From the NCBI GenBank assembly GCA_036265815.1, contig DATAOI010000027.1, positions 1 to 64,000 on the forward strand: a stretch of DNA of 64,000 bases, in the 5' to 3' direction. The notes beneath the pieces are model-generated. The model worked only from the letters and a program-made list of their open reading frames with translations. It was not told the origin of the DNA and made no database searches. Positions 50,792-59,822 of this stretch are shown piece by piece; positions within the stretch are counted from its first letter, which is position 1, and the number at the start of each line of letters is the position of its first letter. The stretch is from Gemmatimonadales bacterium (GTDB lineage: Bacteria; Gemmatimonadota; Gemmatimonadetes; Gemmatimonadales; GWC2-71-9). A program made the translations under genes and the position numbers.

Positions 50792-53700
50792 GTGGTCCAC
50801 CTCCACCTCCACACCCACTTCTCTTTCGGCATCGGCGTGTCGAGCCCGGAGACGCTCGCCACGGCGGCCGCGGAGCGCGGGTTCCAGGCGCTCGCCTGCA
50901 CCGACACCAACGGGGTCTACGGCGCGGTCGAGTTCCAGCGCGCCTGTCTGGCCGCCGGCATTCGACCGATCCTCGGCGCGCATCTGGTCGCGGACGGGCA
51001 GGAGACGGTCGCCCTCGCCACCAGCCAGCGCGGCTGGGCCGCGCTCTGCCGGGCTGCCACCGCCATTCACTGGCGGGCCTCGCTCCCCGCCTTCTGTCTC
51101 TCCGCCCAGCTCGCCACCGACCGCGAGGGGCTCATTCTCATATCCCAGGACACCGCTTTCCTGGAGCGGGTCGTCCGGCTGAGCGGGCCGCGCGACCTCT
51201 ACGCCGAGCTCCGCCCCGGCAAAGAGCGCCACGTGGTACTGGCCGCAGCGCGGCGGCTGGGGGTGCCGGCGGTGGTGACCAACGGGGTCGTCGCGGCACA
51301 TCCGGAGGATTGGGGACGGCACCGGCTGCTCCGGGCCATCGCCCTCAACACCACGCTCTCCGCCCTCACCGCCGGCTCCGGCCAGGCCAGTGTGTCCGCC
51401 GACCTGGCGCCCCGCGAGGCGTGGCTCCGTCCAGCCGACGATCTCGCGCGGCTCTTCCCCGACTGTCCCGAGGCCGTGCGCGCCACCGACGCCATCGCCG
51501 AGCGCTGCGAGTATCAGATCCCCATAGGTCGCGTGGTGGCGCCGCGATTCGCCGACGCGGGCGACGCCCTCCAGCAGCTCCGCGCCCTTGCCTACGCCGG
51601 CGCCGAGCGCCGCTACGGCACCATCGCCCCGGTGACGCGGGACCGGCTGGAGCGCGAGCTCGGGATCATCGGGATGAAGGGGTTCGCCGACTATTTCTTG
51701 GTGGTGCGGGACATCGTCGCCAACGGCCCCACCCACTGCGGCCGTGGCTCCGTCGCCAACTCGATGGTGAGCTACTGTCTCGGCATCACTCACGTGGAGC
51801 CGCTGGGGGCCGGGCTCCTCTTCGAGCGCTTCCTCAACCCCGAGCGGAAGGACCCGCCCGACATCGACCTCGATTTCCCCTGGGACGAGCGCGACAAGGT
51901 CCTGGCCTACGTCTTCCGCCGCTATCCCCATCCCCAGGCGGCGATGGTGGCCAACCACAACTGCTTCCGTCTCCGCGGCGCGCTGCGTGAGGTGGCCAAG
52001 GTGCACGGCCGACCGGCGGGCGAGATCCGCGAGGTCACCCGTCGGATTCCAATTTTTGAGGACGTCTCGCTGGCGGAAACGCTGGAGACCCATCCCAACT
52101 TCAGGGCGCTCGACCTGCCGCCCGCCTGGCGGGAGTTCGCCCGCCTGGCGGAGCCGCTGGTAGGGACGCCGCGCCATCTCTCGGTGCATCCGGGCGGCGT
52201 GGTCATCGTGCCCAGCGCACTCACCGACTACGTCCCCACCGAGCCGGCGGTGAAGACCCTCGCGGTGGGTGGGGCAGCCGGCCCTGAGCAAAGCGAACGG
52301 GTCCCCGTCATCCAGTTCGAGAAGGATGGCGCCGAGGACGCGGGGCTGGTCAAGATCGACCTGCTGGGCAACCGCTCGCTCGCCGTCATCCGCGATGCCA
52401 TCGACGCGGTGCACCGGCACACCGGCCGGCAGATCGACTACACCTCCAGCGACCCCGCGGATGACGAGCCCACCAAGGCGCTCTTCCGCACCGGCCGGAC
52501 CATGGGCGTCTTCTACACCGAGTCACCCGCCTCGCGGATGCTCTGCGCCAAGAGCCGGGCCGACACGTTCGAGCTGCTGGTGCTCAATACCAGCATCATC
52601 CGGCCCGCCTCCAACCGCTTCATCCGGATCTATCTCGAGCGGCTGCACGGCGCGCCCTATGAGCCGCTCCACCCGGTGCTGCGCGATACCCTGGGCGACA
52701 CCTTTGGCGTGATGGTCTACCAGGAGGACGTGGTCAACGTCTGCGCCGCCTTCGCTGGCATGCCGCTCGCCACGGCCGACGGGCTCCGCAAGTCGCTCTC
52801 CAAGAAACGTCCGGGCAAGCATCTCGGCGCCTATGCGGAGGAGTTCTTCACCGGCGCCCTGGCGCTGGGCCGCGACATCGAGACCATCAAGCGGGTGTGG
52901 GAGATGATCATGTCGTTCGCGGGGTACAGCTTCTGCAAGGGGCACTCCGCGTCCTACATCCAGGTGGCGCAGCACTCGTGTTACCTGCGGGCGCACTATC
53001 CCGCGGAGTTCATGGCGGCGGTGCTGGGGAACGGCGGCGGGTTCTATCACCCCTTCGTCTACGTGGCGGAGGGGATGCGGATGGGGCTCACGGTGCTGCC
53101 ACCGGACGTGAACGCCAGCGAGTTCCGCTCGAGCGGGGAGGGTCGGGAGCTCAGGATCGGACTGCAGTTCGTGAAGGGGCTCTCGGCGGAGGGGGTGGAG
53201 CGGCTGCTGGCGGCACGGGAAAGTCGCCCGTTCAAGAGCCTGGTCGACCTCCGCGCCCGCACCGGCATCGCACCCGCGGACCTGCGTGCCCTCATCAAGG
53301 TGGGCGCGCTCGACTCGATCGCCGGCGGCTGGACCCGCCCAATGATGCTCTGGCTGGTGGATTCCATTGCGGACTGCGTCCAGAGCCCGGACGATCACCC
53401 GGGCGACTGGTTCGATCACCTGCCGCCGGCCGTGCCCGTGCTCAAGGAGTACGCCCCCGAGCGCCGGCGGCGGGAGGAGTTCGCCTCACTCGGCTTCATC
53501 ACCGACGACCACCCGATGCGGCTCCACGCCGAGGAGCTCAAGCGCTTCCGGATCTGCCCCAGCACCGAGCTGCACCGCCACGTGGGCGAGCACGTGCTGG
53601 CGGCGGGGATGCTCACCACCGCCAAGCCGGTGCACACCGCCAAGGATGAGCCGATGGAGTTCGCCACCTTCGATGATGGGGATGGCCTGATCGAGACCGT

Positions 53701-53914
53701 GCTCTTCCCCCAGGTGTATCGTGAGCGGGGTCACGTGCTGTTCGATCAGGGGCCGTTCATCTTTCGGGGGAAGGTCGAGGAGGAGTTCGGCGCGGTCACC
53801 CTTACCGTCACTGATTTGGATCGACTGGACCGGATGCTCGTGAAGCTGTCTGCCCGAAGGTCATCTTACCTTCCTGGGCAAAGCGGATCTTCCGCTTCCC
53901 GAAAGGGGTCGTGA
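50792..53914 (+). CDS. dnaE2: Error-prone DNA polymerase DnaE2 (ImuC)
   Basis: A 1040-residue C-family polymerase. The N-terminal PHP domain starts HLHLHTHFSFGIGVSSPE. The palm has PPDIDLDFPW (near 356) with two catalytic Asp, preceded by HCGRGSVANSMVSYCLG. CKGHSASYIQVAQHSCYLR and the fingers region follow, and a C-terminal OB fold ends near FRGKVEEEFGAVTLTV. Length and sequence fit DnaE2, the damage-tolerance polymerase, rather than replicative DnaE1 (about 1160). GTG 50792 is chosen; an in-frame TTG at 50744 lies upstream of the predicted transcription start. The 3' end overlaps a convergent gene by 107 bases. Confidence 0.93.
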   Translation: MVHLHLHTHFSFGIGVSSPETLATAAAERGFQALACTDTNGVYGAVEFQRACLAAGIRPILGAHLVADGQETVALATSQRGWAALCRAATAIHWRASLPAFCLSAQLATDREGLILISQDTAFLERVVRLSGPRDLYAELRPGKERHVVLAAARRLGVPAVVTNGVVAAHPEDWGRHRLLRAIALNTTLSALTAGSGQASVSADLAPREAWLRPADDLARLFPDCPEAVRATDAIAERCEYQIPIGRVVAPRFADAGDALQQLRALAYAGAERRYGTIAPVTRDRLERELGIIGMKGFADYFLVVRDIVANGPTHCGRGSVANSMVSYCLGITHVEPLGAGLLFERFLNPERKDPPDIDLDFPWDERDKVLAYVFRRYPHPQAAMVANHNCFRLRGALREVAKVHGRPAGEIREVTRRIPIFEDVSLAETLETHPNFRALDLPPAWREFARLAEPLVGTPRHLSVHPGGVVIVPSALTDYVPTEPAVKTLAVGGAAGPEQSERVPVIQFEKDGAEDAGLVKIDLLGNRSLAVIRDAIDAVHRHTGRQIDYTSSDPADDEPTKALFRTGRTMGVFYTESPASRMLCAKSRADTFELLVLNTSIIRPASNRFIRIYLERLHGAPYEPLHPVLRDTLGDTFGVMVYQEDVVNVCAAFAGMPLATADGLRKSLSKKRPGKHLGAYAEEFFTGALALGRDIETIKRVWEMIMSFAGYSFCKGHSASYIQVAQHSCYLRAHYPAEFMAAVLGNGGGFYHPFVYVAEGMRMGLTVLPPDVNASEFRSSGEGRELRIGLQFVKGLSAEGVERLLAARESRPFKSLVDLRARTGIAPADLRALIKVGALDSIAGGWTRPMMLWLVDSIADCVQSPDDHPGDWFDHLPPAVPVLKEYAPERRRREEFASLGFITDDHPMRLHAEELKRFRICPSTELHRHVGEHVLAAGMLTTAKPVHTAKDEPMEFATFDDGDGLIETVLFPQVYRERGHVLFDQGPFIFRGKVEEEFGAVTLTVTDLDRLDRMLVKLSARRSSYLPGQSGSSASRKGS

Positions 53915-54299
53915 AGGTGGTCCGCCCGTGGACGGCGAAGGCGTGCGTCCCGATCCCTAAGATCCGGAGCTGGGCCGGACCGACCCCGGTGGAGCGATCC
54001 AGCGCCACGGCCAGGATCGAGGTCGCAAACTGGGGGAAGGAAACCGTGCTGTCGCTGGTCAGCCAGCCGACGGTCAGACCATCCAGCTGAAGCTGGAGCT
54101 CGACCCGGGCCGTGGCGATCGGGAAGTCGTTCGGATTGCGCACCGCCAGCGCCACCACTACCGGCATCTCCTCCGACGACTCGGCCGGCAGCCGCACCCG
54201 CGAGACCGATACCTCCGGGTCGTTGTAGACCCAGAGCCCGAGCGGAGTACAGGCCAGCGCCGGGACGACCCAGAGAATCGCTCGAAAGGAACCGGTCAT
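53808..54299 (-). CDS. LEA type 2 (WHy domain) lipoprotein
   Basis: A 163-residue envelope protein. VVPALACTPLGLWVY is a signal with a lipobox. The mature part is a WHy/LEA14 domain: VSVSRVRLPAESSEEMPVVV, LAVRNPNDFPIATARVELQL, RTTFTTPFGKRKIRF. Such domains occur in desiccation-related proteins. Its ATG (54299) overlaps the divergent ATG at 54298 in the shared bases CATG, and its tail overlaps dnaE2 by 107 bases, so it is hemmed in on both sides. Confidence 0.8.
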   Translation of the reverse strand: MTGSFRAILWVVPALACTPLGLWVYNDPEVSVSRVRLPAESSEEMPVVVALAVRNPNDFPIATARVELQLQLDGLTVGWLTSDSTVSFPQFATSILAVALDRSTGVGPAQLRILGIGTHAFAVHGRTTFTTPFGKRKIRFAQEGKMTFGQTASRASGPVDPNQ

Positions 54300-55476
54300 G
54301 GCCCGCTCGCGTCCTCTCCTGATCCTGATCCTGTCGCTCCTCGGGCTCGCTCCTGCGAGTGCCTGCGGATCCGATTCAGACGGAACCGTCGGCCCGCCTG
54401 ACGGGACCGCGGCGGTGGGCCTCGAGCCGGTGGCCACCGGTCTCAACAATCCACTTTATCTGACCGCGCCGCCAGGGGATACCAACCGACTGTTCATCGT
54501 GGAACAGGCCGGCACCATCCGGATCGTGAAGGGAGGGACCCTGCTGCCCGATCCTTTCCTGGATATCGCCGACCGGGTCTCGACCGGAGGCGAGCGGGGA
54601 CTGTTCGCGCTGGCCTTCGACCCCGGGTACGCCTCGAACGGGCGCTTCGTCGTGCACTACACCGATAGTAACGGAAACACCCGGCTGTCAGTGTTCCACG
54701 TCTCCGCCGACCCGGACCGCGCCGACCCGGCCAGCGAAACGGTCGTGCTCACGGCGCAGCAGCCGTTCAGCAACCACAACGGTGGGCAGATCCTCTTCGG
54801 CCCCGACGGCTACCTGTACCTGGGCCTGGGTGACGGCGGGGGCGGCGGCGACCCCCAAGGGAACGGCCAGAAGCTCACCGACCGGCTCGCCGACATCCTC
54901 CGCCTCGACCTGAGCTCGGGCACGAGCGCGGTTGCGCCGGCCGACAACCCGTTCGTCGGCCGCGCCGGCGCGGAGCCCGGCGTCTGGAGCTACGGCCTCC
55001 GCAACCCGTGGCGGTTCAGCTTCGACCGCGCCACCGGAGACCTCTACATCGCCGACGTGGGAGAGAACGCCTGGGAGGAAGTGGACCTTGCCACCGCGGC
55101 GTCGGGTGCCGGCAAAGGCGTCAACTACGGATGGAACCTGATGGAAGGCCGTCACTGCTACGTCACCTCGCCCTGCGATACCACCGGGCTGGCCATGCCG
55201 GTGCTGGAATACGATCACGGGCAAGGCTGCTCCATCACCGGCGGCTATGTCTACCGGGGCGCTGCCATTCCCGCACTGCAGGGACATTATTTCTATGGCG
55301 ACTACTGCGGCGGGTGGGTCCGGAGCTTCCGGATCGAGGATGGTCAGGCGGTCGATCAGGCGCAATGGCCCACGCTGGCTCCCGGGGGGCCGGTGCTGAG
55401 CTTCGGTGAGGACCAGGCGGGCGAGCTCTACGTGCTGAGCGGCAACGGCACCGTGCTCAGGATCGTCCCCCGTTGA
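54298..55476 (+). CDS. PQQ-dependent sugar dehydrogenase family protein (sorbosone/HHIP-like)
   Basis: A 392-residue six-bladed propeller. A signal with lipobox-like PASACGSD is followed by GLEPVATGLNNPLYLTAP, LFIVEQAGTIRIVKGG, GERGLFALAFDPGYA, NHNGGQILFGPDGYLYLGLG, YGLRNPWRFSFDRATGDLYI and DVGENAWEEVD, the glucose/sorbosone dehydrogenase signature. Members oxidise sugars with PQQ or bind sugars without catalysis. The start ATG 54298 has AAAGGA upstream, inside the coding region of the divergent LEA gene. The stop overlaps a TTG at 55473. Confidence 0.9.
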   Translation: MARSRPLLILILSLLGLAPASACGSDSDGTVGPPDGTAAVGLEPVATGLNNPLYLTAPPGDTNRLFIVEQAGTIRIVKGGTLLPDPFLDIADRVSTGGERGLFALAFDPGYASNGRFVVHYTDSNGNTRLSVFHVSADPDRADPASETVVLTAQQPFSNHNGGQILFGPDGYLYLGLGDGGGGGDPQGNGQKLTDRLADILRLDLSSGTSAVAPADNPFVGRAGAEPGVWSYGLRNPWRFSFDRATGDLYIADVGENAWEEVDLATAASGAGKGVNYGWNLMEGRHCYVTSPCDTTGLAMPVLEYDHGQGCSITGGYVYRGAAIPALQGHYFYGDYCGGWVRSFRIEDGQAVDQAQWPTLAPGGPVLSFGEDQAGELYVLSGNGTVLRIVPR

Positions 55477-55490
55477 CCGATGAGGAGACG

Positions 55491-56438
55491 ATGTCCGCGG
55501 CGGACCCCGCCCGCTCCCTGTCCGACGAGCTTCGGGCGCTGGCGTTCCGGATCCCGGCCGATGTCCGGTTCGGGGCCTCCTCCTGGAATTACCCCGGCTG
55601 GCGAAATCTGGTGTACCACCGGGAGTACGAGACGCGCGGCGCCTCCGCCCGCATGCTCAGCGAGTACGCCGCCTTCCCCCTCTTCCGCACGGTCGGAATC
55701 GACTCCAGCTTCTACGCGCCGCCGTTGGAGGCGACGTTCGAGGCCTACAACGAGCATCTGCCGGCCGGCTTCCCCTGTGTGAGCAAGGTCTGGAACCAGG
55801 TCACCGTCCACACCTTCAGCAAGGCGCAGGACAAGGCCCGGGCAGGGCAGCTCAATCCCGATTTCCTGAATCCCGAGGTATTTCTCGAGGCGGTCCACCA
55901 GCCCTACCGGCAGCACTTCGCCGATCACATGGGCCCCTTCGTCTTCGAGTTCCAGGCTATCGGCCGCGGCCCCGGCGGGCTCACCCCCGAGGCATTCGCC
56001 GCTCGGCTCGACGAGTTTTTCGATGCTCTACCGCGGGACGCCATGTTTGCGGTAGAGGTCCGGAACGAGGAGTTTCTGACTCCGATGTACTTCGCCGTCC
56101 TGCGGGAGCACGGCGTTGCCCATGTCTTCAACTCCTGGACCCGGATGCCCTCGATCGGCGATCAACTCGACCTTCCAGGCTCGGTGTCGGGCCCCTTCCT
56201 GATCGCCCGGGCGCTGCTCCGGCCCGGTCGGAGCTACGACGAGGCGGTGGATGTCTTTGCGCCCTACGATCGCATCCGGGAGCCCTACCCGCCCCTCAGG
56301 CGCGACCTGGCTCGGCTGGTGGAGACCGCGGTCCGGACCCGAATCCCGGCCTACCTCCTGGTGAACAACCGGGCCGAAGGGAGCGCGCCACTCACCATCG
56401 CCGAGGTGGCGAGACTGCTGCCGGAGCCGGCCAGGTGA
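55491..56438 (+). CDS. DUF72 family protein
   Basis: A 315-residue TIM-barrel-like protein: [50 protein letters not shown] and [14 protein letters not shown] are DUF72 hallmarks. The family (YecE-like) has no settled function. ATG 55491 has GAGGAG five bases upstream and is preferred to the TTG at 55473 that overlaps the previous stop. It is coupled to the cation transporter by a GTGA overlap. Confidence 0.88.
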   Translation: MSAADPARSLSDELRALAFRIPADVRFGASSWNYPGWRNLVYHREYETRGASARMLSEYAAFPLFRTVGIDSSFYAPPLEATFEAYNEHLPAGFPCVSKVWNQVTVHTFSKAQDKARAGQLNPDFLNPEVFLEAVHQPYRQHFADHMGPFVFEFQAIGRGPGGLTPEAFAARLDEFFDALPRDAMFAVEVRNEEFLTPMYFAVLREHGVAHVFNSWTRMPSIGDQLDLPGSVSGPFLIARALLRPGRSYDEAVDVFAPYDRIREPYPPLRRDLARLVETAVRTRIPAYLLVNNRAEGSAPLTIAEVARLLPEPAR

Positions 56439-57376
56439 TCCAGCAACCCAGGTTGGTGCGCTACGCCGCCCTCTCGGTAGTGGCGGCCCTGCTGACCATC
56501 GCTCTCAAAGGCGGCGCGTATCTTGTCACCGGTTCAGTGGGTCTCCTGTCCGACGCGCTGGAGTCGCTGGTCAACCTGGTGGCTGCGGTGGTGGCGCTCT
56601 TCGCGCTCTCGGTGGCGGCCCGGCCGGCCGACGAGGATCACGCCTACGGCCACACCAAGGCGGAATATTTCTCCTCGGCCTTCGAGGGGGCCCTCATCCT
56701 GCTGGCCTCCGCCAGCATCGTGGTCGCCGCGTACGAGCGTCTGCTCTCCCCGCGGCCGATCGAGACGCCCGGCCTGGGACTCGCAATCTCCACTTTCGCC
56801 ACGATCATCAATTTTGGCGTGGCGCGGGTGCTGTTCCGGGCGGGGCGGCGGTATCAGTCGATCACGCTCGAGGCCGACGCCCATCATCTGATCGCGGACG
56901 TCTGGACCTCGATGGGCGTGGTGGTGGGCGTGGGCGCGGCGGCGCTCACCGGCTGGCACCGGCTCGACGCGGTGGTGGCGATCCTGGTCGCGGTGAACGT
57001 GATGCGGCTGGGCGTGTCGCTCTTGCGTCGCTCGATGATGGGGCTGCTCGACACCGGTCTGCCGGAGGACATTCGCGGCAAGATCACCGCCATCCTCGAG
57101 GCCCGCTCGGCCGAAGGCGTTCGCTACCACGCGCTCCGCACCCGCCAGGCCGGAGCCCGGCGGTTCATCGCCTTCCACATCCTGGTGCCGGGTCAGTGGA
57201 GCGTGCAGCGAGGGCACGATCTGCTGGAGGAGATCGAGGAAGAGGTCCGCGCCGCGGTGCCCAACAGCAGCGTGGACACCCACCTCGAGCCGATCGAGGA
57301 TCCGGTGTCCTGGGCCGATTTGCCGCTCGAACGGACGGAGGGGACGGTGGACAAGGAAGGAGCGCCGGAAGGCTGA
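56435..57376 (+). CDS. Cation diffusion facilitator family transporter
   Basis: A 313-residue metal/proton antiporter with about six helices and a C-terminal cytoplasmic domain (about 215-300). [13 protein letters not shown] (helix 2) and [13 protein letters not shown] (helix 5) carry the acidic and His residues of the transport site. [12 protein letters not shown] is the conserved loop after helix 2. Likely cargo is zinc or a similar divalent cation. The start is GTG 56435, overlapping the DUF72 stop. Confidence 0.92.
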   Translation: MIQQPRLVRYAALSVVAALLTIALKGGAYLVTGSVGLLSDALESLVNLVAAVVALFALSVAARPADEDHAYGHTKAEYFSSAFEGALILLASASIVVAAYERLLSPRPIETPGLGLAISTFATIINFGVARVLFRAGRRYQSITLEADAHHLIADVWTSMGVVVGVGAAALTGWHRLDAVVAILVAVNVMRLGVSLLRRSMMGLLDTGLPEDIRGKITAILEARSAEGVRYHALRTRQAGARRFIAFHILVPGQWSVQRGHDLLEEIEEEVRAAVPNSSVDTHLEPIEDPVSWADLPLERTEGTVDKEGAPEG

Positions 57377-57395
57377 CTCCAGCGCCGCCCTGTCC

Positions 57396-58049
57396 TCAGA
57401 CCACCGCGAACGCCCGCACCGGCCAGCTCCCGAACCCTGCGACCTTGGGCGGCACAGCCGAGAACTGAAAGCCGCGGTCCGGCAGCGCCCCCAGCTTGCA
57501 GAGATGCTCGACGATGGGAATCTCGGCCCCCAGCAGGGTGGAGTGGACCGGCCGCGCCTGGTCACCGATGTCGTCGATATTGAGCGAGTCGATGCCCACC
57601 AGCGCCGCACCCTGGCCCACCAGGTACTCCGCCGCCGCTGCGGTGAGAAACGGGTTGTTGGCCAGATAGCCCGGCGTGCCCCACCGGGCATCCCAGCCGG
57701 TTCGCACCAGCACCGCCTTGCCCCGGATCTCCCGCCCATCGAACGCGGTCCAGTCGACCGCGCGGGATCCGTCGGCCGGCCCCTGAATGAGCACGGCCTC
57801 GAGATTGGCCAGGGAGTCCAACCGGAGGCCGGCGATGTCCTTGCCCCCCGCATAGCGATGAAACGGCGCGTCGATGTAGGTACCGGTGTTGGCCACCATC
57901 TCGATCTTGCCGATCTGGAACTCGACGCCCTCCGCATAGCGGCCGTGCGAGTCTGTCCGGCTCAGGTAGTCGCAGATGATCGGCCCGGGCAGCCCCGGGT
58001 AGGTCACCATGCCATGTTCGATGGTGTGGCTGAGATCGAGCAAGGTCAT
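57396..58049 (-). CDS. Cyclase family protein (kynurenine formamidase-like)
   Basis: A 217-residue metal-dependent hydrolase: LLDLSHTIEHGMVTYPGLP at the start and NTGTYIDAPFHRY as the metal motif, in which the usual His before Asp is Tyr. VGIDSLNIDD and a later VEHLCKLGALP also fit. Relatives hydrolyse N-formylkynurenine or isatin; the substrate is not fixed here. It is convergent with the cation transporter gene and follows ispH by 11 bases. Confidence 0.87.
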   Translation of the reverse strand: MTLLDLSHTIEHGMVTYPGLPGPIICDYLSRTDSHGRYAEGVEFQIGKIEMVANTGTYIDAPFHRYAGGKDIAGLRLDSLANLEAVLIQGPADGSRAVDWTAFDGREIRGKAVLVRTGWDARWGTPGYLANNPFLTAAAAEYLVGQGAALVGIDSLNIDDIGDQARPVHSTLLGAEIPIVEHLCKLGALPDRGFQFSAVPPKVAGFGSWPVRAFAVV

Positions 58050-58060
58050 CGGAGCGACCG

Positions 58061-59272
58061 TCAGGCGGTCACCGAGCGGAGCTGCTCCACCACCCCCGCG
58101 AGCTCGCAGACCCGGGCGATCGTCTCCCCGATCTTGTTGTTGGGCGTCGAGGCTCCGGCGGTCACCCCGATGATCCGTCCCCCGGAAAGCCAGTCGTCCG
58201 CCTGCTCCTCGCGCTTGGTGCCGATCGGCTGGTGCCGGATCGTACCGCTGGCGGTGTCGACGCAGGCGGCGTCCTCGATGTGAAAGGTGCGGACCCCCTT
58301 CGACTGCACCAACGCCGCGAGGTGACAGGTATTGCTCGAGTTGTACCCGCCGACCACCAGCATCACATCGAGCGGCTCCTCCAGCAGCGCCACCACGGCG
58401 TCCTGCCGCTCCTGCGTCGCCGAGCAGATAGTGTCGAACGAACGGAAATGCTCGGCGAGTGCGGCGGCGCCGTAGCGTCGTTCGATGCTCTGGCGGATCT
58501 CCGCCGCGATCGCCAGCGATTCCCCCGACAGCATCGTCGTCTGGTTGGCGATCCCCACCCGAATCAGGTCGCGCGCGAAATCAAAGCCAGGGGAAACGCT
58601 CCGCGCGAAGCGGTCGGCCAGCGCGTCGGCGTCGCCCCCGTGCTCGATGAACTCGCAGACGATCCGCGCTTCCTCCATGTTGAGCACCACGAGATACCGG
58701 CCCCCGGGATACCGCATCACCTGGCTGGCCGTGGCCTTGGTCTCCTCGTGATAGTGCTTGCCATGGATGATGGCGGTGAAGCCGTCCCGGGCGTAGCTGT
58801 CCACCCGCTTCCAGACATTGAGCACCGAGCCGCAGGTGGTGTCCACCAGGACGCACCCGATCTGGCGGAGCCGCTCGAAGTCGGCGATGGTCACGCCGAA
58901 GGCCGGCAGGATCACCACGTCCTCCGCACCGATGGAAGAGAAGTCGAACTCGCCGGCCTCGCCGCGGGCCAGGAAGTTCACCCCCATGTCATGCAGCTTT
59001 TGGTTGACATGCGGATTGTGGATGATCTCGCCGATCAGGTACAGCGTCCGGTCGGGAAACTTGAGGCGGGCCTCGTAGGCGTAGTCCACCGCCCGGTCCA
59101 CCCCGTAGCAGAAGCCGAACTCCCGCGCCAGCCGGAAGGTCAGCGGGCCGACTTCCAGCCGGTACTGCCGCCGGCGCAGGGCCTCCACCACGGCGCTGTG
59201 GTAGTCCGCGGTGAGCTGGACCTCGATCTCGGACTTGAGGCCGAAGCCCCGGCGGAAGTAGGTGCTCTCCAT
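58061..59272 (-). CDS. ispH: 4-hydroxy-3-methylbut-2-enyl diphosphate reductase
   Basis: The last enzyme of the MEP isoprenoid pathway. It reduces HMBPP to IPP and DMAPP with an iron-sulfur cluster. Three conserved Cys are visible, in FGFCYGVDRAV (Cys55), VDTTCGSVLNVWKR and NSSNTCHLAAL, with GEIIHNPHVN and TSGGRIIGVTAG-like SGGRIIGVTAGASTPN also present. At 403 residues it is the longer plant/cyanobacterial-type form, not the roughly 315-residue E. coli type. ATG 59272 precedes the conserved start; a TATACA box lies a few bases before it. Confidence 0.94.
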   Translation of the reverse strand: MESTYFRRGFGLKSEIEVQLTADYHSAVVEALRRRQYRLEVGPLTFRLAREFGFCYGVDRAVDYAYEARLKFPDRTLYLIGEIIHNPHVNQKLHDMGVNFLARGEAGEFDFSSIGAEDVVILPAFGVTIADFERLRQIGCVLVDTTCGSVLNVWKRVDSYARDGFTAIIHGKHYHEETKATASQVMRYPGGRYLVVLNMEEARIVCEFIEHGGDADALADRFARSVSPGFDFARDLIRVGIANQTTMLSGESLAIAAEIRQSIERRYGAAALAEHFRSFDTICSATQERQDAVVALLEEPLDVMLVVGGYNSSNTCHLAALVQSKGVRTFHIEDAACVDTASGTIRHQPIGTKREEQADDWLSGGRIIGVTAGASTPNNKIGETIARVCELAGVVEQLRSVTA

Positions 59273-59276
59273 GGCT

Positions 59277-59822
59277 CTAATGTATACCCGCGCTGGTATC
59301 GGGGTGCGTCGGCCGGGGCGCGCATCCACTGCTCGCTGGACGCGGCGTCAGATCCCGGAACGTGCCCTGGACCGTGAGCCGGGCGTAGTCGGTCACCGAG
59401 AGGGCGAACGCCTCCAGGTGGCCGGAATACCTCCCCTCCGGCGACCGCTCCAGCACCACCGCTCCACTCTCCGCCTTGAATCCCCGGATCGAGGTCTGCG
59501 CGAACCAACGGAGCGCCACCGCCGCCGCGGGCGGAGACGTATCTGCCACCTCCGGGCGCAACACACGGTAGCGCCCCGGCCCAGGCGCGCCCTTGGGATA
59601 AATCGCGACCCCAATCCCGGTGTCCCCTCTGATCCCCCGGATCTCCAGCAACCCCAGCGTGTCGCACCACTCGGCGGTCGCGGGCGCGTCGACCCTTCCG
59701 GAGTCGGAGCCGGTCCATCGCACCGTGATCCGAGGCCCCTGGGCCATCGGCTGTCGGCCGCAGCCGAGGAGGGTCGCGAGCCCCAGCGCGGCGGCCACCA
59801 GGCCGACCCGGTCGCGGCTCAT
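59277..59822 (-). CDS. Lipoprotein of unknown function
   Basis: A 181-residue exported protein with lipobox LATLLGCGRQ (Cys about 21). Mature segments include EWCDTLGLLEIRGIRGDTGI, VLRPEVADTS, VALRWFAQTSIRGF and AFALSVTDYARLTVQGTF, beta-rich without a known family. It is coupled to the Omp85-like gene upstream by a 4-base overlap (59819-59822), so it may work with that barrel. Its stop is 4 bases before the ispH ATG. Confidence 0.65.
   Translation of the reverse strand: MSRDRVGLVAAALGLATLLGCGRQPMAQGPRITVRWTGSDSGRVDAPATAEWCDTLGLLEIRGIRGDTGIGVAIYPKGAPGPGRYRVLRPEVADTSPPAAAVALRWFAQTSIRGFKAESGAVVLERSPEGRYSGHLEAFALSVTDYARLTVQGTFRDLTPRPASSGCAPRPTHPDTSAGIH

Noticed and set aside
50474-52420. 648-codon minus-strand open frame
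   Set aside because: Antisense to dnaE2 and crosses its promoter; composition is that of reverse-read coding sequence.
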